From: Paragonimus westermani
Lineage: Eukaryota > Platyhelminthes > Trematoda > Plagiorchiida > Troglotrematidae
Assembly: GCA_008508345.1 (NCBI GenBank)
Contig: QNGE01003232.1
Coordinates: forward strand, 16,862-80,861
Direction of reading: 5' to 3'
DNA: 64,000 bases
Part shown: positions 9,746 through 21,541 of the stretch, in pieces
Layout of the letters: every line of letters starts with the position of its first letter
Position numbering within the stretch: the stretch's first letter is position 1
Notes under the pieces: generated by a model
Told to the model about the DNA's origin: nothing
Database searches by the model: none
Seen by the model: only the letters and a program-made list of their open reading frames with translations
Position numbers and translations under genes: made by a program

Positions 9746-12700
9746 GAATTATCAAATCTGAACGCTCAACCACCCTTGCCTATGAGCAATGATCATGTGA
9801 TGGGTCCATGAACAGTACGATCCAGAATGGAGTCAATTTTTTCCTCACTAGCTAATGCATATCTTAGACTGAACAATTTCTTTGTTTCTTTTCACGTGTG
9901 ACTCTTCTCGCATTTCCGAATAAACGTTTACGTTGAAACGCACCATATGTTTCAAAAGTCCAGTTTTTAATGAGCCACGTCAGTTTCAAAGTCGGTGAGA
10001 TTACATTAGCTTCTGCTCAACTGGACATGACATTTTAAGCAGTATTCGAATTTGACTAGTACTGAACGCCTGTTGCAGTTCCGTTTTATGAAGTTAGCAG
10101 GATCATTTCTTTGTGTACAAGCTCGTCGGAATGAATGTACAGTGAGGTGTTCAGGTGACTACACAATCCAAGTGAAACAGCATGAAGTTCATGAAGATTG
10201 GGTCCGGATTTTCGAATTCCATGTAGACGATAATTGATTTTGCAATGAAAAGTCGTTCAGTAAAGATCTTTTTTGTCCAATTCGCACGTTCCCATGTCAC
10301 TCACGCACCCACGTTTATGAACCGAGGCTTCCATCTAAACGTCATGTGCATTCCTACTTGCTTCCGTGAGTTTGACTGACGCTTTTTGTCGTGAATTTTA
10401 GTTTGCCATTTTTCACCCGCTGGTCCAATTTGGTTGGGTAGTGATTTGTTCGGTCGCTCGCTTTGTCCGCAATGTATCCGTTCTGTATTTGGACCATATC
10501 TCAATACCGCATCGAGATTGTCCACTGAGTGTTAGGATAACTGCGTCTCCGACTTGGTCATCCGTCAAAGTACGACTGTAGAAGGATGGGTACGGATGGT
10601 GTGACAAATCGCGGGGGCATGGTCAGCCATGTCATGTAAACACATCTTAGAGGTGTGTTTATACTCGTTACGATGAAGTCAGGCAATCGGGAGCAAGCAG
10701 GTGGGTAGCGCTGTTGACTTAATGTATGCACTACATAGAAAAAGAGGTTCGAAGTATTGAGGGATGGGATAGTATGAATAACGACACGTTTGTGTTCCAT
10801 CTTAATTTGTTGCACTGAACTAACTCACTAAGGATCAGTATGTCACTTGAATGTTTGCGCTAATCCACACAGTTTTCTAGCGTCACTTGTGGTAATCTGT
10901 CAATCACAATCTCGTCATGGAAGGAAAAACAGAGCAGTTGAGATAAATTATAACATTTAGGTTCAAAGGTCCGGCACAGACGTCGTACAAGTTTAACAGT
11001 TGGGAGGGGAAGACCCAACTTTTCATGTGGTCTCCAGGCCACTAGGTCAAAGGAACAACTGTCACACAGAGTGACCGGGGGTGAAGCTAGCGCACATTTT
11101 GCTGCTAACGATCCAGATGTGTTTTCACATTTGTTATCAGCTTTTGGAGCAACGTGTTTCGCGACTGGAACCTCATCGACTAACAGGCAGAAACGTCTTA
11201 TTACGTCAGTAGGTCCAGGCTGTCCGAATAAATGGACGTATGGCTGATACAAGAACGTCGACGAGATAATGACAGTGTTGCAGATTGCCTGTGAGATGAT
11301 CTGACTGTCCGGAATGGATGATGCATAGAATCTGCCCACGGAACTGCTTGATCAGGGTTTGGAGGATACTTTTATCACATTCGAAATTGAATCCTTGTTA
11401 ACGATACTAAGATTGCTGTTCTTGTGCCGTTGGATCACTTACCTATGTTCCATTACGAGACTTATCATGCTCATATACATACGTGGCATACAACGTGTTG
11501 AGCATACATAGAGCTATCGTGTGCGACTTTGTAAACTGCCATGGATACTGTACTATTGACTGATAGGGGAAGCGCCTGTATTTCATTGTTGTGCATAGTC
11601 TGGTTCACATTGAACAAACCACCCAGGAAGTTACTGCAGAAGAATGAAGTGACACAGTTTGCATCCCTGTTGGCGTGGCTACTTAGCCATAACAAGTTAA
11701 ATGTATTGCTTCTAACACACAGGCTATTAGTACTAACACATGTGAACGCAGAACACAGACCTGAAACACAAGCAAGTACATATTTGTTGTTTATGCCACT
11801 ACACAGGAACCATTTAAGACACCAGTAGAATGTTAATGTATACGGAACCAAAGACAACTGATGAGCAGTAAGACTGAACCGATTAGGTTAGATCACCGTG
11901 TAGGTTTGGCTGTAGTGAATGTACGTTTGCTTATGGAATGTTTTCTCATCTCTTTTGTTGACGTCACTCTAGTTGAGATGTCAGATAAGCCAAGCCAACA
12001 TAGGTCAAATGAAAAATCTGCTTCATGCACCTAACGAAGTAAATTCTCAGCGTTCACGCAACCAGAAACTCAACAGATGATATTTTTGAAGACATCCGTC
12101 TTTTTTTACGGTCATGTCAAAAAATACTCAAAAACGCCGAGATCAACAAGAAACCGTAAGCGTGTGCCAGAAATATAGAGACTTGAAGCGGACCTAGTTG
12201 AATATATGGATATATTTATATGTATATATGATTCAGTATGATGATGATCAGAGTCGGACAAAATCCTGGAGACAAGAAATTTACAAGTTTCAAGCTGATG
12301 AAACAGTAAATTCTTTGCGACTGAAAAAAGGAATGTCACTTACGTTAGAAAAATGTCACATTGATCAACGAAGTTCTATCGGATCGGTTGTCAGGACAGG
12401 CGACTGACCAGGCAACGATTATTGAACAGCTAATCGACTGCAGACATATCACTACCCCTAGGTGAATGAGGCCAGGTTGGCTGACAAACCGGATGATCAG
12501 TCAGACGGTTTTTAGTTGACCAGACTAAAAAAGCAACGTCAAGCGACTAAGAGACCGGGATTGTTTGCCTGCATTGTGAACGAATCAAAGGATGATCCCC
12601 AGTATCGATGACAAGACTGTGGGATGGTATGTAGGAAGAACTCCAAACTGGATGTCAAATCGAAAGCGAACGGTGTATTTATGTGAGCCAAAGTCGAAAT

Positions 12701-13290
12701 GCACACAGTTTTGACACAAGTGCGACTCTTGGGCTGTAATCGGCCTATATAAAAAACGTGTTGAAGCAATTAGTGTAGCATCACAGTAAATCGGACTGAC
12801 AGGTGTTAATGTATTTGCAAAGCACTCAGAATGAACCCTATGATGACCACTGTACGGATGCTACTATAAAATACCTTCGAAACTCACGATGATATAATAT
12901 ATACACGAGGTTGGGGACATCCATTTCCGAATCAACCTCTTGATAATCACAGCCAATTCAGGCCTGTCTAAAAAGACCTACACAGGTGAGTTGTGCTGCA
13001 CCTTATGCGATTTCACTCATACACCAATAGTAATTGTAAACCCGAAAGAATGAAGTCGGAAACCGTGTAAATGGAAACTTTTAAAACCCAACAAGCCAGT
13101 GATAGTTAGCTACGTGATAGACTAGCATGAAAATGGAACCTTTATCTTTGAGAACCAAAACAAACAGTAAGGAAGAAACACTTTGAAAACATAAGGCGAA
13201 AAGCTGTTCGATGCAGGCAGATATATTAGTGAGCTTTGTATAAGATTAAATACTAAACAGAGGATGAAATGTGAACGGAGAAACCAAGCA
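9746..13290. other. no gene recognised
   Basis: The largest open frames are 159 codons (10860-11339, minus) and 128 codons (11471-11857, minus, overlapped by a 95-codon plus frame). Neither resembles a family I know and neither joins to other exons. An AT-rich patch lies around 12200-12250. Confidence 0.4.
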
Positions 13291-13932
13291 AAACCTTCGG
13301 AATAGACTGCACCCAGGGAAACGAGGGGAACAAGTAGCCGACCAACATGATCCGAGTTTCTGAAAAGGAGGTGATTGGTTCTACAGACGAACGGAGGTTG
13401 CTGATCAACACGGCTGGCGGCAGCCGTTTCGGACTAAATCGTTACGGTGACCAAATTCATAGGACGCCTGTGTATAACCACAAATGACCTGCGGTGCACC
13501 ATTTGTGGTTTGACTAACACACACAAGTGGACAAAGAACAGACAAGAGGATTTATGGTACTCAACTCACACGGAACAAATAGACGCGTGAAGTACAAAGC
13601 TCTAGCTTATACTTGCCACATTTCTATATGAATACACTGGATAAATCCTTTTTTCTGTTTACTCTGTACCTATTGGTGTAATCTCGTATGTGTCATTTGG
13701 TGAATACTAATTGCATCGGTTTTCCCTGCCATGTAACTGCAACGTCACAATCCACGTCACCTCTGTTATGCCCATAATGAATGACTCTAACGCAGTAGTC
13801 CATACACGGCATTCCATGTTTTACCAATGCCAACATCTTGTGGCTTTTTGTATATCGGTATTCCATGTCGTCGTTAACAGGGCGGTTTTCATACTCGAAC
13901 CACGAACAGGGTAGTATAGGCCATTTGTCAAC

Positions 13933-14190
13933 TTCAAGTTGAACATTATTCAGAGTTGATGACAGCCCTCGCACTCAGGTAGACTTTCTAGCCAACCTTT
14001 TTCGAAAAGAAGGTTGAGGATTCACATGTGACAATCCGTTCGTGCCTAGTGTGAGGTCAATGGTGCAGGGGGCCAACACGGTTGCCTCATAAAAACGTAG
14101 CCAGAGTTCTAGTCCTGGCCATGGCAACGGTATGCACTACTGACAGCTGAAAAGTCTATCTGAATGCAAAGGCTGCAATCAACTGTGATT
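13933..14190 (+). mobile_element. SINE copy B, inverted-tail (foldback) form, ribozyme deleted
   Basis: The plus strand begins with an inverted copy of the family tail (TTCAAGTTGAACATTATTCA through a TAGACTTTCTAGCC block and the degraded palindrome). The head follows (GTGTGAGGTCAATGGTGC, CAACACGGTTGCCTCA), then a B-box-like CAGAGTTCTAGTCCTGG, GTATGCACTACTGA, and the tail in normal orientation (AAAGTCTATCTGAATGCAAA to AACTGTGATT). The ribozyme breaks off after CTACTGA and resumes in the tail, so the rest of the core is deleted. The two ends therefore form an imperfect inverted repeat around the tRNA-like body. Confidence 0.7.
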
Positions 14191-14443
14191 TCCTCTTCCC
14201 TAAAGGTAATCTTCATCATTCTCCAAACAACGATTCTGTTCCACAGTCAAGAAACAGTCAATGATGAATGAACAGAATGGTTGTCGGACACAGGAAGAAG
14301 CTTTCCAAGATGTAACACTTCTATCCAAGAAACATCTTCATGGGGCACAATTTACATTGACTACCTTCATTGCCAAATAACCTTCTAAGAACTGTACAGG
14401 TAAGCCTAACTGAACTCGAAATGGACGCAATTGTCACCAAATA

Positions 14444-14588
14444 AACAGATCATTCCCAATAAATCGCATCGATCAACCGAAATGACGTGATTCTCCCTGG
14501 TTGCCTCGTTAGAAAATGCGCCTTACAGTAGCAACCCCCTTTGACTCAAGTTTCTGAAAAGGAGCGCGAAAAGCTTACCAGACAACGG
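14444..14588 (+). repeat. dispersed direct repeat, copy 1
   Basis: Matches 16926-17077 in the same orientation with scattered differences. Shared blocks include CAGATCATTCC, GGTTGCCTCGTTA, AAATGCGCCTT, ACAGTAGCAA and CCAGACAACGG. A shorter, weaker relative may sit near 13350-13420 (GAGTTTCTGAAAAGGAGG). No coding capacity is seen. A short perfect hairpin CGGAAC-TAT-GTTCCG (14586-14600) begins at its right end. Confidence 0.75.
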
Positions 14589-14598
14589 AACTATGTTC

Positions 14599-14635
14599 CG
14601 TAACGTTTCGATCCTCTTGGAGAGTCTTCGTCAAG
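14599..14635 (-). other. hammerhead-like degenerate motif
   Basis: On the minus strand, TTGACGAAGACTCTC leads to GAGGATCGAAACGTTACG. This resembles a hammerhead core with a changed CTGATGA box (TTGACGA), an imperfect stem II and GAAACGTT. A similar, also degenerate, string lies on the plus strand at about 15050-15090. The resemblance to Penelope-type minimal hammerheads is suggestive only. As written, two core positions are wrong, so activity is not expected. Confidence 0.3.
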
Positions 14636-14649
14636 CGACGTAAATAAGA

Positions 14650-16739
14650 ACATTTACACTGTAAAAACTTCAAACGAGCCGGTCATCAACTGGCAAGTGT
14701 TTGTGTTTAATATGTGATGTGTAGAAAGGCTACCAATGTGAATCGATTCGATGGCTTGGAACTGTCGGTTGTTTGGCGTGATTTATTGAGCAAACAATGT
14801 CACAACGTAGGAAAGGTTTGCGGTATCACCGTCACTCACTCCATTCCCAAACAGTCTACACGCATGCAGATCTGACGCGCCCAATAGCTGCCTTTCTCTA
14901 TTCGCACCTGGGATAGTCACGTGGTGATCTCAAGTGAACCATGAACTCATATCCTTTTAGTAGCCTTTCTGCACACCGCACGATCAACACATACGTGGTG
15001 GTTGATGAATGCCTGATATGAAGCATGTAAATGCTCTGATTTAAATCGTTTGATAAAGGCTCTCTAGGAAGGTCAAAATGCTGCGAAACCTACAACCATT
15101 GGTTTTAACCCGTTGTGGCTTATCCAAGGAACTGTTTAATAATGAGCAATAGCAGAACACACAAGACGTTCTCCCTATCCGTCCTGTTTGTGGTTCGGAA
15201 GTACTAGCTTATTAATGGTTATATTTTGAGATCTGATTATCCGGATTTATTAACCCAACTAACACGGTTGCAATATAGACTGGGGGAGGTATTTCTTAAG
15301 AAAACTCAAAGGTACTGAAACACCCGATCATTCTTCTCTCAGATATTTTTCAAACAGTACATAATTGAGCGACATTCCACGGGCAACAGTCTTCTTCTGC
15401 ACATAGTCATGCTTAACGTGATGGGTTTGGTATTTGGGTACCATTCCCTTCTACCCTTTAGCATTCTAATTAGGGATTGTCTTCTCTCTGGGGTGAGCAT
15501 CGGCATCGGCCACTGATGCATTGTTGGCCACGATGCTGATATAACTCTGAACCTTAATATTGGCTACACTGTTGTTTTGTTAATCGAGAGTTCCTAGGCT
15601 TTATTCCTAGTTGTTCTGCTCTTGTCCACGTCTGGACCGGTTAAGAACATCACTGTGCCTGTACCACCAAACTGGTAGCAGGCAATGAATATCAATTGGT
15701 ACAACTCCGATTAGTTTCCGCTGTTTTACTTCGAACGATATGTAAGCTTTATTGTTATTTGTCCTGATCTGTAGTTCTTCAACAACACATGTCGATCTTG
15801 TACTCGTCACAACAGGCTTCTAGATAGTGTCATTTGATGATACTTTCTTTCAAAAGGTGTATAGTAGTTTACTATGTAAAGAACTGTCTTGGTGAAACAC
15901 CAGTATTTTGCCGGCTATGACACAGTAACTTTGCCCTGGTCATTATGACAGCTACATAGACTAGGCTTCATACGGCGAAAAACCATACTCTCAAGAAGAA
16001 AAACCTCTAGCGATAAAATACGTTTCCTTTCCCATATACTGTCTTTTGTTGAAGAGGAGTACTATAAATGTAAGTAGTTCAAACTCACTGGGAGGCATGA
16101 AAATTATGACAGTATTAATAATTAAAAACATCAAACAGCGGAGAAGGTTAGCAAAATCAGCGGGTTAGGACGGGTCTTTAGGTCCAGGGCAGGGTTAGGT
16201 TTAAGGACAGATCCAAACCGCAAGGTGAGCTACATACGCAAAACAGAGAGATGCTTAGGCGCTTGCTATAATTGATGCAAAGTCTGTGTACCTACAGATA
16301 CGACAGAAAGATAAGAGTGATGTTCATAATGTTTCAGTCCTACTGTCGTTCACTGGTCACGTAGAATTTTGCATCAATCTGAGCAAACGTTCAGGCCTAT
16401 CTCGGGTCTGCTTATGTAACTTTCTCTGAAGTTACATGTATACCAGCATATACAATATGGAATTTTGCCGGTAGGTTCAGCTCCCTCGGTTGAAACATAG
16501 TTTCTACGTGGGAGTGAGCACAGGGACGTCAGCTGTATCGTTTCTTCCACTGGAATTGTCACTGTTTGCGTACGTTGTGTGTCTAGCACCGGAAATCACC
16601 AGTTATTGGATAGTCCCTTTTGTTACGTGCTCAACCGTTTGACGCAAAATCGAGAAGCAAAAGACGGGGTAACACCGTTTCTCGGAAAACGAATCAAAAT
16701 TATGCCACGACGGCTTTGAATACATAGTACTAGACGATT
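14650..16739. other. no gene recognised
   Basis: Non-coding by inspection. The largest open frames are 60-71 codons. It contains the second degenerate hammerhead-like string at about 15050-15090 and nothing else I can name. Confidence 0.45.
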
Positions 16740-16890
16740 ACCATATATGGTTGACAGGACGCAGAGCAAATCACACGAGACGACCATGTAGGGCAGTTAG
16801 ACGCAGAGCGAAACAGATGAGACAGTCATATATAGCTGCCGGGCAGTTAGAACGAATCACATTACAGTTCATATAGCGTACAGGCGTTCG
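16740..16890 (+). repeat. 43-bp tandem repeat, about 3.5 units
   Basis: Units start at 16740, 16783 and 16826, with a partial unit at 16868. Each begins with a CATATA/CATGTA block and carries a variable middle (GACGCAGAGC or GGCAGTTAG) followed by an AATCACA- or AAACAGATGAGACA-like segment. Units differ by roughly a fifth to a third of positions, so this is an old minisatellite. Confidence 0.7.
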
Positions 16891-16925
16891 ACCGCACGTC
16901 TGCAATCTGACTGACTCAGTGGAAT

Positions 16926-17077
16926 AACACAGATCATTCCACCAGAATCCGCATCAATCGGCCGAGATGATGTGGTTCGCTTTGGTTGCCTCGTTAAGAA
17001 ATGCGCCTTCTTACAGTAGCAATTTGCTTTGGCTCAAGTTTCCGAAAGGGAGATTGAGACGTTTGCCAGACAACGGG
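16926..17077 (+). repeat. dispersed direct repeat, copy 2
   Basis: Second copy of the element at 14444-14588, same orientation, about 2.5 kb away. It ends at the same CCAGACAACGG block, which suggests that this is a real element end. It starts immediately after the 43-bp tandem array. Confidence 0.75.
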
Positions 17078-18109
17078 GGTCGCTTGTTGATACGAATGAA
17101 AATAGAAGTATCTGCATAAACCAGTTGGCATAAACCAGTTGCAAACCGCAACGGCTAGGGCATTCTTCAGAGAGTTATATGGTCATGACACGAACATGTG
17201 GCGTCAACAGTTCTTTTGCGTACCACGCTCTTAAATTCCCGATTACAGGACTGCCTATCATTGAACTTTCGAACACACTCAGGGATTGCAAAAATTCAGG
17301 CGACTGGGTTTGGGGTTGCGTCCACCATGATCCAAGATGAATTGTTAAACGGCAAATGACTTACTTGGATGAAATCTTGGTATCGCATTTTCTGGCCACT
17401 AGATTTGCGCCAACCTGTATTTGGCTGCCGGTACAACAGCTACTTCGGGATTTGTTAGTCAGTAATCCGATGAACATGTCTTAGCCAAATAAGCTGGGTG
17501 TGCATCAGCTTGGGTTTGATCCCGTCTGTATGCTACCTTGGCGTGGTGGTCAGGCTTGCGTGCTGTTTTGATCCAGAGGGCTGTGCTGAATGTGACTACG
17601 GTCCTTGCGGGTTCAACCTTGTCAGATTGGCCAAAGGGGAGCAGCCAGACAAAAAGCAGATGCATGTGCGTGAGTGGCTGTGGTCTTCTATGCATTCCTT
17701 TCTTTGGATTTGTTGGTGTGTTGTATGATGAATGGTCTGCCTGGCTTTTCATAGTCCAATGAGAACTTTGCTTTTCATCCTTTTCTTCTCTGGGATGCAC
17801 TAACCTGCACCCCTATACTGCAACGCTTCTTGTATTACACTTCAAAAATCTTTCTTCTCAGTGTAGATCTCGTCATTGCAGCCTCTCTGTTTAGTTTCCG
17901 AGAGATAAGAGTTTCCTTTCCTTATTAGCCAATCAAGTGGCTAACCAGCATTGGCCGGCTGGACAGAAAGGCCCCACTGGCACACCTCCCGGTCTTATTC
18001 CTTCGGGTTTACACTGGATATGTGGTGTGTTGGTGGAACTGCAATTGGTGCAGCGCAAGCCAGTTGCAGTGATATATAAGCGCAGGCGTCCTTTGGCTTC
18101 GGTCACTGT
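17078..18109. other. no gene recognised; possible short repeat with B-box-like site
   Basis: Between 17460 and 18110 the base composition is more GC-rich than the flanks. A B-box-like string GGGTTTGATCCCG (about 17512) is followed by TTGGCGTGGTGGTCAGG, which looks like an A box. This may be another tRNA-derived repeat, but the order and spacing are not those of a clean tRNA. Open frames here (up to 113 codons) overlap on both strands and are not convincing. Confidence 0.35.
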
Positions 18110-18370
18110 GACAGGCTAATCCGAATCGGATGGGGCCAACCATGCTCGGCGAAGTACCTTGGTTTTCGGAACAATGCCCAAGCATCTAATTCTCGAGATG
18201 CATCTTAGACATTGTAGATGCAGGCGGTTCAGATACCACACATTCTGTTGATATAATACGTGGGTTTCACTGACGTACAACAGCGTGGTAGACATGCAGC
18301 TTGGTTTCTATTTCCCGACTGCAATTCTTCCAAACACGTTTTTCAAGAGGCCCCAGAGGAGCATTAACCG
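18110..18370 (-). pseudogene. RTE-like LINE, C-terminal reverse transcriptase fragment
   Basis: Minus-strand translation across frameshifts gives a string containing KNCSREIETKLHVYHAVV and then WYLNRLHLQCLRCISRI, followed by GIVPKTKVLRRAWLAP. This is the conserved region just after the RT palm in RTE-type elements (a tyrosine-containing thumb strand, the NRLHLQCLR...I helix and a VP-T-VLRRA block). Frame changes and stops make it dead. The upstream RT and endonuclease are absent, so it is a 3' fragment. A related remnant lies at 55490-57150. Confidence 0.6.
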
Positions 18371-19452
18371 TGATCAAGTGAACCCACGGTCCGTTGTCAG
18401 GTCTATCGACAGATTACTACTTATGTAGGCCGCAAACACACTCACGCAGAGCCTCGCACGTGTTAGGTGTGAGAACTTCGCGTTCCGATAATCACTTACG
18501 CTGTTAAAAATATTGTGGAATTGTGACCTATTAGGAACACACGTCCGCACACCCCGGACTTCCGCGTTGACTGGTCGTTAGCCATAGTGAGGGAAACAAT
18601 GCAGTCCATTGTGTCCAAACTTCGAATCATCGACAGACAGGCATACAGGGTGCGTGTGGACTTGGGCTCATGTTAAGTTCGGAAAACAGTTTCCTTTCAA
18701 AAATATAGGCGACTACGACTCTCTGTATCAGATGTGCGCCACCACCAGATATGTGCAGGTCCCATCATCCTCACGACCGGGGTTATTTTCAGGTCACTAC
18801 ACCTTGATGAACCAAATCGTGGTTGTTGTCTGCCCTCTGGGTCATTTTGTCTTGTAAGCTTGTACACATATGACGAATCCGTCCGCCATTCACTTTGTTG
18901 AGTGACTCACATAGCTTTTACTTCGAACCCTGTAAGCATGCATAGTCTGACGCTCGCGAAGAAAGAAACGCCCCCAACGTTCAACATGGATAACACTCCT
19001 CTTGAAATGTAGAAGAGACAAGAAAATAAAAATGGACAACAAATATCGCCCATCTGAAGGAAAATCCCGGATGGTGCTCCTTCCACAATTCAGTCTGTGT
19101 GAGAAGTGTTGAGCAGTTTTCTCCTTAGCTTGGTGTGCCCATCTCCACGGAAGTCAACGATTCTTTTGTCGGAACATTCGCAGCAGCTCACTGGTTTCGC
19201 TCATCATACATATTACGTGTCAGCCTGTAACACATTATGCTGTCACCCGAACGTATAAAAGTGGAGTGCAGGAATCTGTCTGCGGAAAGGATTGATTGCC
19301 TTGACTAGCGAAAAAGCCCAGAATGTCCGATGTAGAGGCTGGAGACCCCTGTCTAAAAGTTCATATTATGGTGAATATCTGAGAGCGAAGAAGTCCAGTA
19401 GAACTGAGAGAACGATATTAGTGAAGTAGGTCAAGTTAAAGTGGATATACAG
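18371..19452. other. no gene recognised
   Basis: One open frame of 82 codons (18609-18857) and little else. Nothing identifiable before the gypsy LTR. Confidence 0.45.
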
Positions 19453-19635
19453 TGCACTAACATTTGGTTGTTACTAACATTTGGTCATAATTCACGTTTG
19501 CTTATTCGTATAACTCATCATTATCTTTCATACATTACAGCCACTGTACCGTCCTTCTCAAAAGAGTAAAGTCTTACTCCACGGGCCTTTGTCTTCTAAC
19601 GACTCAACGTGTCATTTACTGAATACCGTTTTTCT
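19453..19635 (+). repeat. 5' LTR of gypsy element 1
   Basis: Runs from TGCACTAACATTTGG to ACCGTTTTTCT. It matches 23544-23726 with about ten differences by eye and the same length. No clear tRNA primer-binding site is visible right after it. Confidence 0.9.
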
Positions 19636-19659
19636 GATTCATTACAATTTACTCTTCTG

Positions 19660-21150
19660 ATGGACAAAGCACTACGACCGGAACGATTCAACACCGACCC
19701 GGATTCATCTGATGCAAGAAAACAATGGAACCACTAGTACTTCACATTTCAAAATCATTTTACACCTCTCAAAACACCCGACGATGAGAAATTTCAAGTT
19801 CTCGCAAACCTCGTGAGTTCAGATGTCTTTGAATGCGTTGCGGATTGTAAACAATATAAGGATGCTATTGATGCTCTCATCTCTTTGTACGTTAAACCGA
19901 AAAATATCATCTACGCACATCTACTCAGCACATGCAAGCAGGAGGTCGGGCAGAATTTAGATCAGTTCATGCAGAAACTGAAACGCCTTGCCAAAGATTG
20001 TGGTTTCAAAGCAGTCAATGCTTCAGAGTATCATGATGAAACGATACGAGATGCATTCATAAGGGGTATGCTATCAAACAAGGTTCGCCAACGATTAATG
20101 GAGGAAGACGATAGAGACCTTGCCAAAGCTTTCACTCAAGCTACAGCTTTGGAAACAGCTGAATCACAGTCCTTGTCGTACAAACACCCACATGTGCCCT
20201 ACAATGAATCCTGTGCTTTGCATTCACCCGTTTCTATTGACCCTTCAGACTCTGGTAAACCTGACTCTAATCTGGCTGCGACAATACCCAAATGTTTCTT
20301 TTGTGGATATAACAAACACTCACGCTCAAAGTGTCCAGCCAGGGAAGCGCTTTGCCGTAACTGCAGAAAAGTGGGCCATTTTCAACGATTTTGTAAGTTT
20401 GATCCAAGTGATAAACGTGTGGTATTCTGTACCAAACCTCAGCTGTTCACTGCCTGCACAGCTGCTTTCCCTACTTCTCCTTCTAAAGCGGCAGTTCAAA
20501 TTACTGCAAATGGAATTTCCCTTGATGCTTTCATTGATAATGGAAGCTCAGACAGCTATATTCGTTCTGACATCGCTTATAGGCACTGTTGGCATATCTA
20601 TCCTTCCAATTTGGCTATTTCTATGGCTTCCACTACCTACACAAGTGTGACTCAAGGACACAGTCTCGTTACTGTTGATTGCCGTGGTAACTGCGATTCT
20701 TCAGTAAAACTTTTCTTGCTCCCGAACTTGTGTTCCGATGTTTTACTTGGTCATGATTTCCTAAAACATCAACATATTCTTACATCTTTCGGTGGTTCAA
20801 AGCCTCCGTTTTCCTTGTGCTCGCTGACAGCTGCCCATGTAGAACCCCCAACACCTTTTGGCGATCTATCTCCCCTTTGCAAACCAAGTGCCACAAAATC
20901 TCGAGGACTAAGCTCACCCGACCGGAAATTCGTGGAGTCAGAAGTGCGTCGTCTACTCGCCGAAGGGATAATTGAACCATCTTGTTCGTCGTGGAGAGCT
21001 CAGGTATTGGCGGCATCTAATGCAAAAAACCATAAGAAGCGTATGGTTGTGGATTATAGCCAAACAGTTAATCGTTTCACGTATTGGGATGCGTATCTCT
21101 CACCTCGCAATGACGAGCTAGTGGAGAAAATATCACAATACGAGATCTAA
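19660..21150 (+). pseudogene. gypsy element 1 gag-protease-RT (N-terminal) frame
   Basis: One frame runs from an ATG at 19660 to a stop at 21148-21150, broken only by TAG at 19735, where the neighbouring codons suggest a lost tryptophan. After the Gag helical region come two zinc knuckles, CFFCGYNKHSRSKC and CRNCRKVGHFQRFC (both CX2CX4HX4C, near 20290 and 20350). A retropepsin-like site FIDNGSSDSYI (about 20533) has asparagine where DTG/DSG is usual. The start of RT follows (EVRRLLAEGIIEPSCSSWRA and VVDYSQTVNRFTY). The frame ends in the RT fingers where the 390-bp insertion begins. Gag and Pol appear fused in one frame, as in some gypsy lineages. Confidence 0.85.
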
Positions 21151-21151
21151 A

Positions 21152-21541
21152 CCACCGTGTAGTGACTCGCAGATACCCCCGGTCTGCCTGCTGTACGATG
21201 TGTAAAATACTTCCTAAGATCTTAGCTCACACTGTACATAGGACCTTAAGGATCTTTGCCTGCTGTCTGCCTGATGCATGAGGTCGCGGTTGTTCGTCTG
21301 CATGCTGGTCGGCGTATGCGCGCCAAGCGCGACACACGCTGTTTCCGGCTTGCTCGCGCGCTCGACAGTCGGATCCTTATCCTCCCTAGCTGTTTCGCGT
21401 ATCGGTGTCGCCTAGCGCTGGTCGAGACTATTTGTAATTATCGCATAATATATTTTCAGTCGAGCAATTATTTGTATTTTCATTTCGCGTCTGGCATTTC
21501 TGCGTACACTTGAGGAAACGTTAATTTAGTGCACGTACGCA
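21152..21541. mobile_element. 390-bp insertion inside the RT of gypsy element 1
   Basis: RT coding stops after ISQYEI and resumes as KTLDLQSAYHQ (about 21543). The intervening segment is much more GC-rich in its middle than the element. CTAAA occurs at both edges (21147-21151 and 21542-21546), as expected for a 5-bp target duplication. Within it, 21158-21508 begins TGTAGTGACTC and ends GTACA, recalling the CsRn1-like LTR ends TGTAG...CTACA at 35628-35928, so a solo LTR or derivative is possible. No coding function is seen. Confidence 0.55.

Noticed and set aside
10860..11339. 159-codon minus-strand open frame
   Set aside because: No recognised motif, no hydrophobic or repeat structure, no adjoining exons. 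A frame of this length is expected by chance in several kilobases of non-coding DNA.
11855..11885. CTGATGAG with a small CAGT/ACTG hairpin, hammerhead-like
   Set aside because: The GAAA core is not present after the stem, there is no GTC/GTH cleavage triplet and no stem I partner.
21158..21508. Solo CsRn1-type LTR
   Set aside because: The end bases TGTAG...TACA fit, but the four flanking bases on each side do not match (ACCG versus CTTG) and the CTAAA duplication lies outside these ends. Kept only as a possibility inside the insertion entry.
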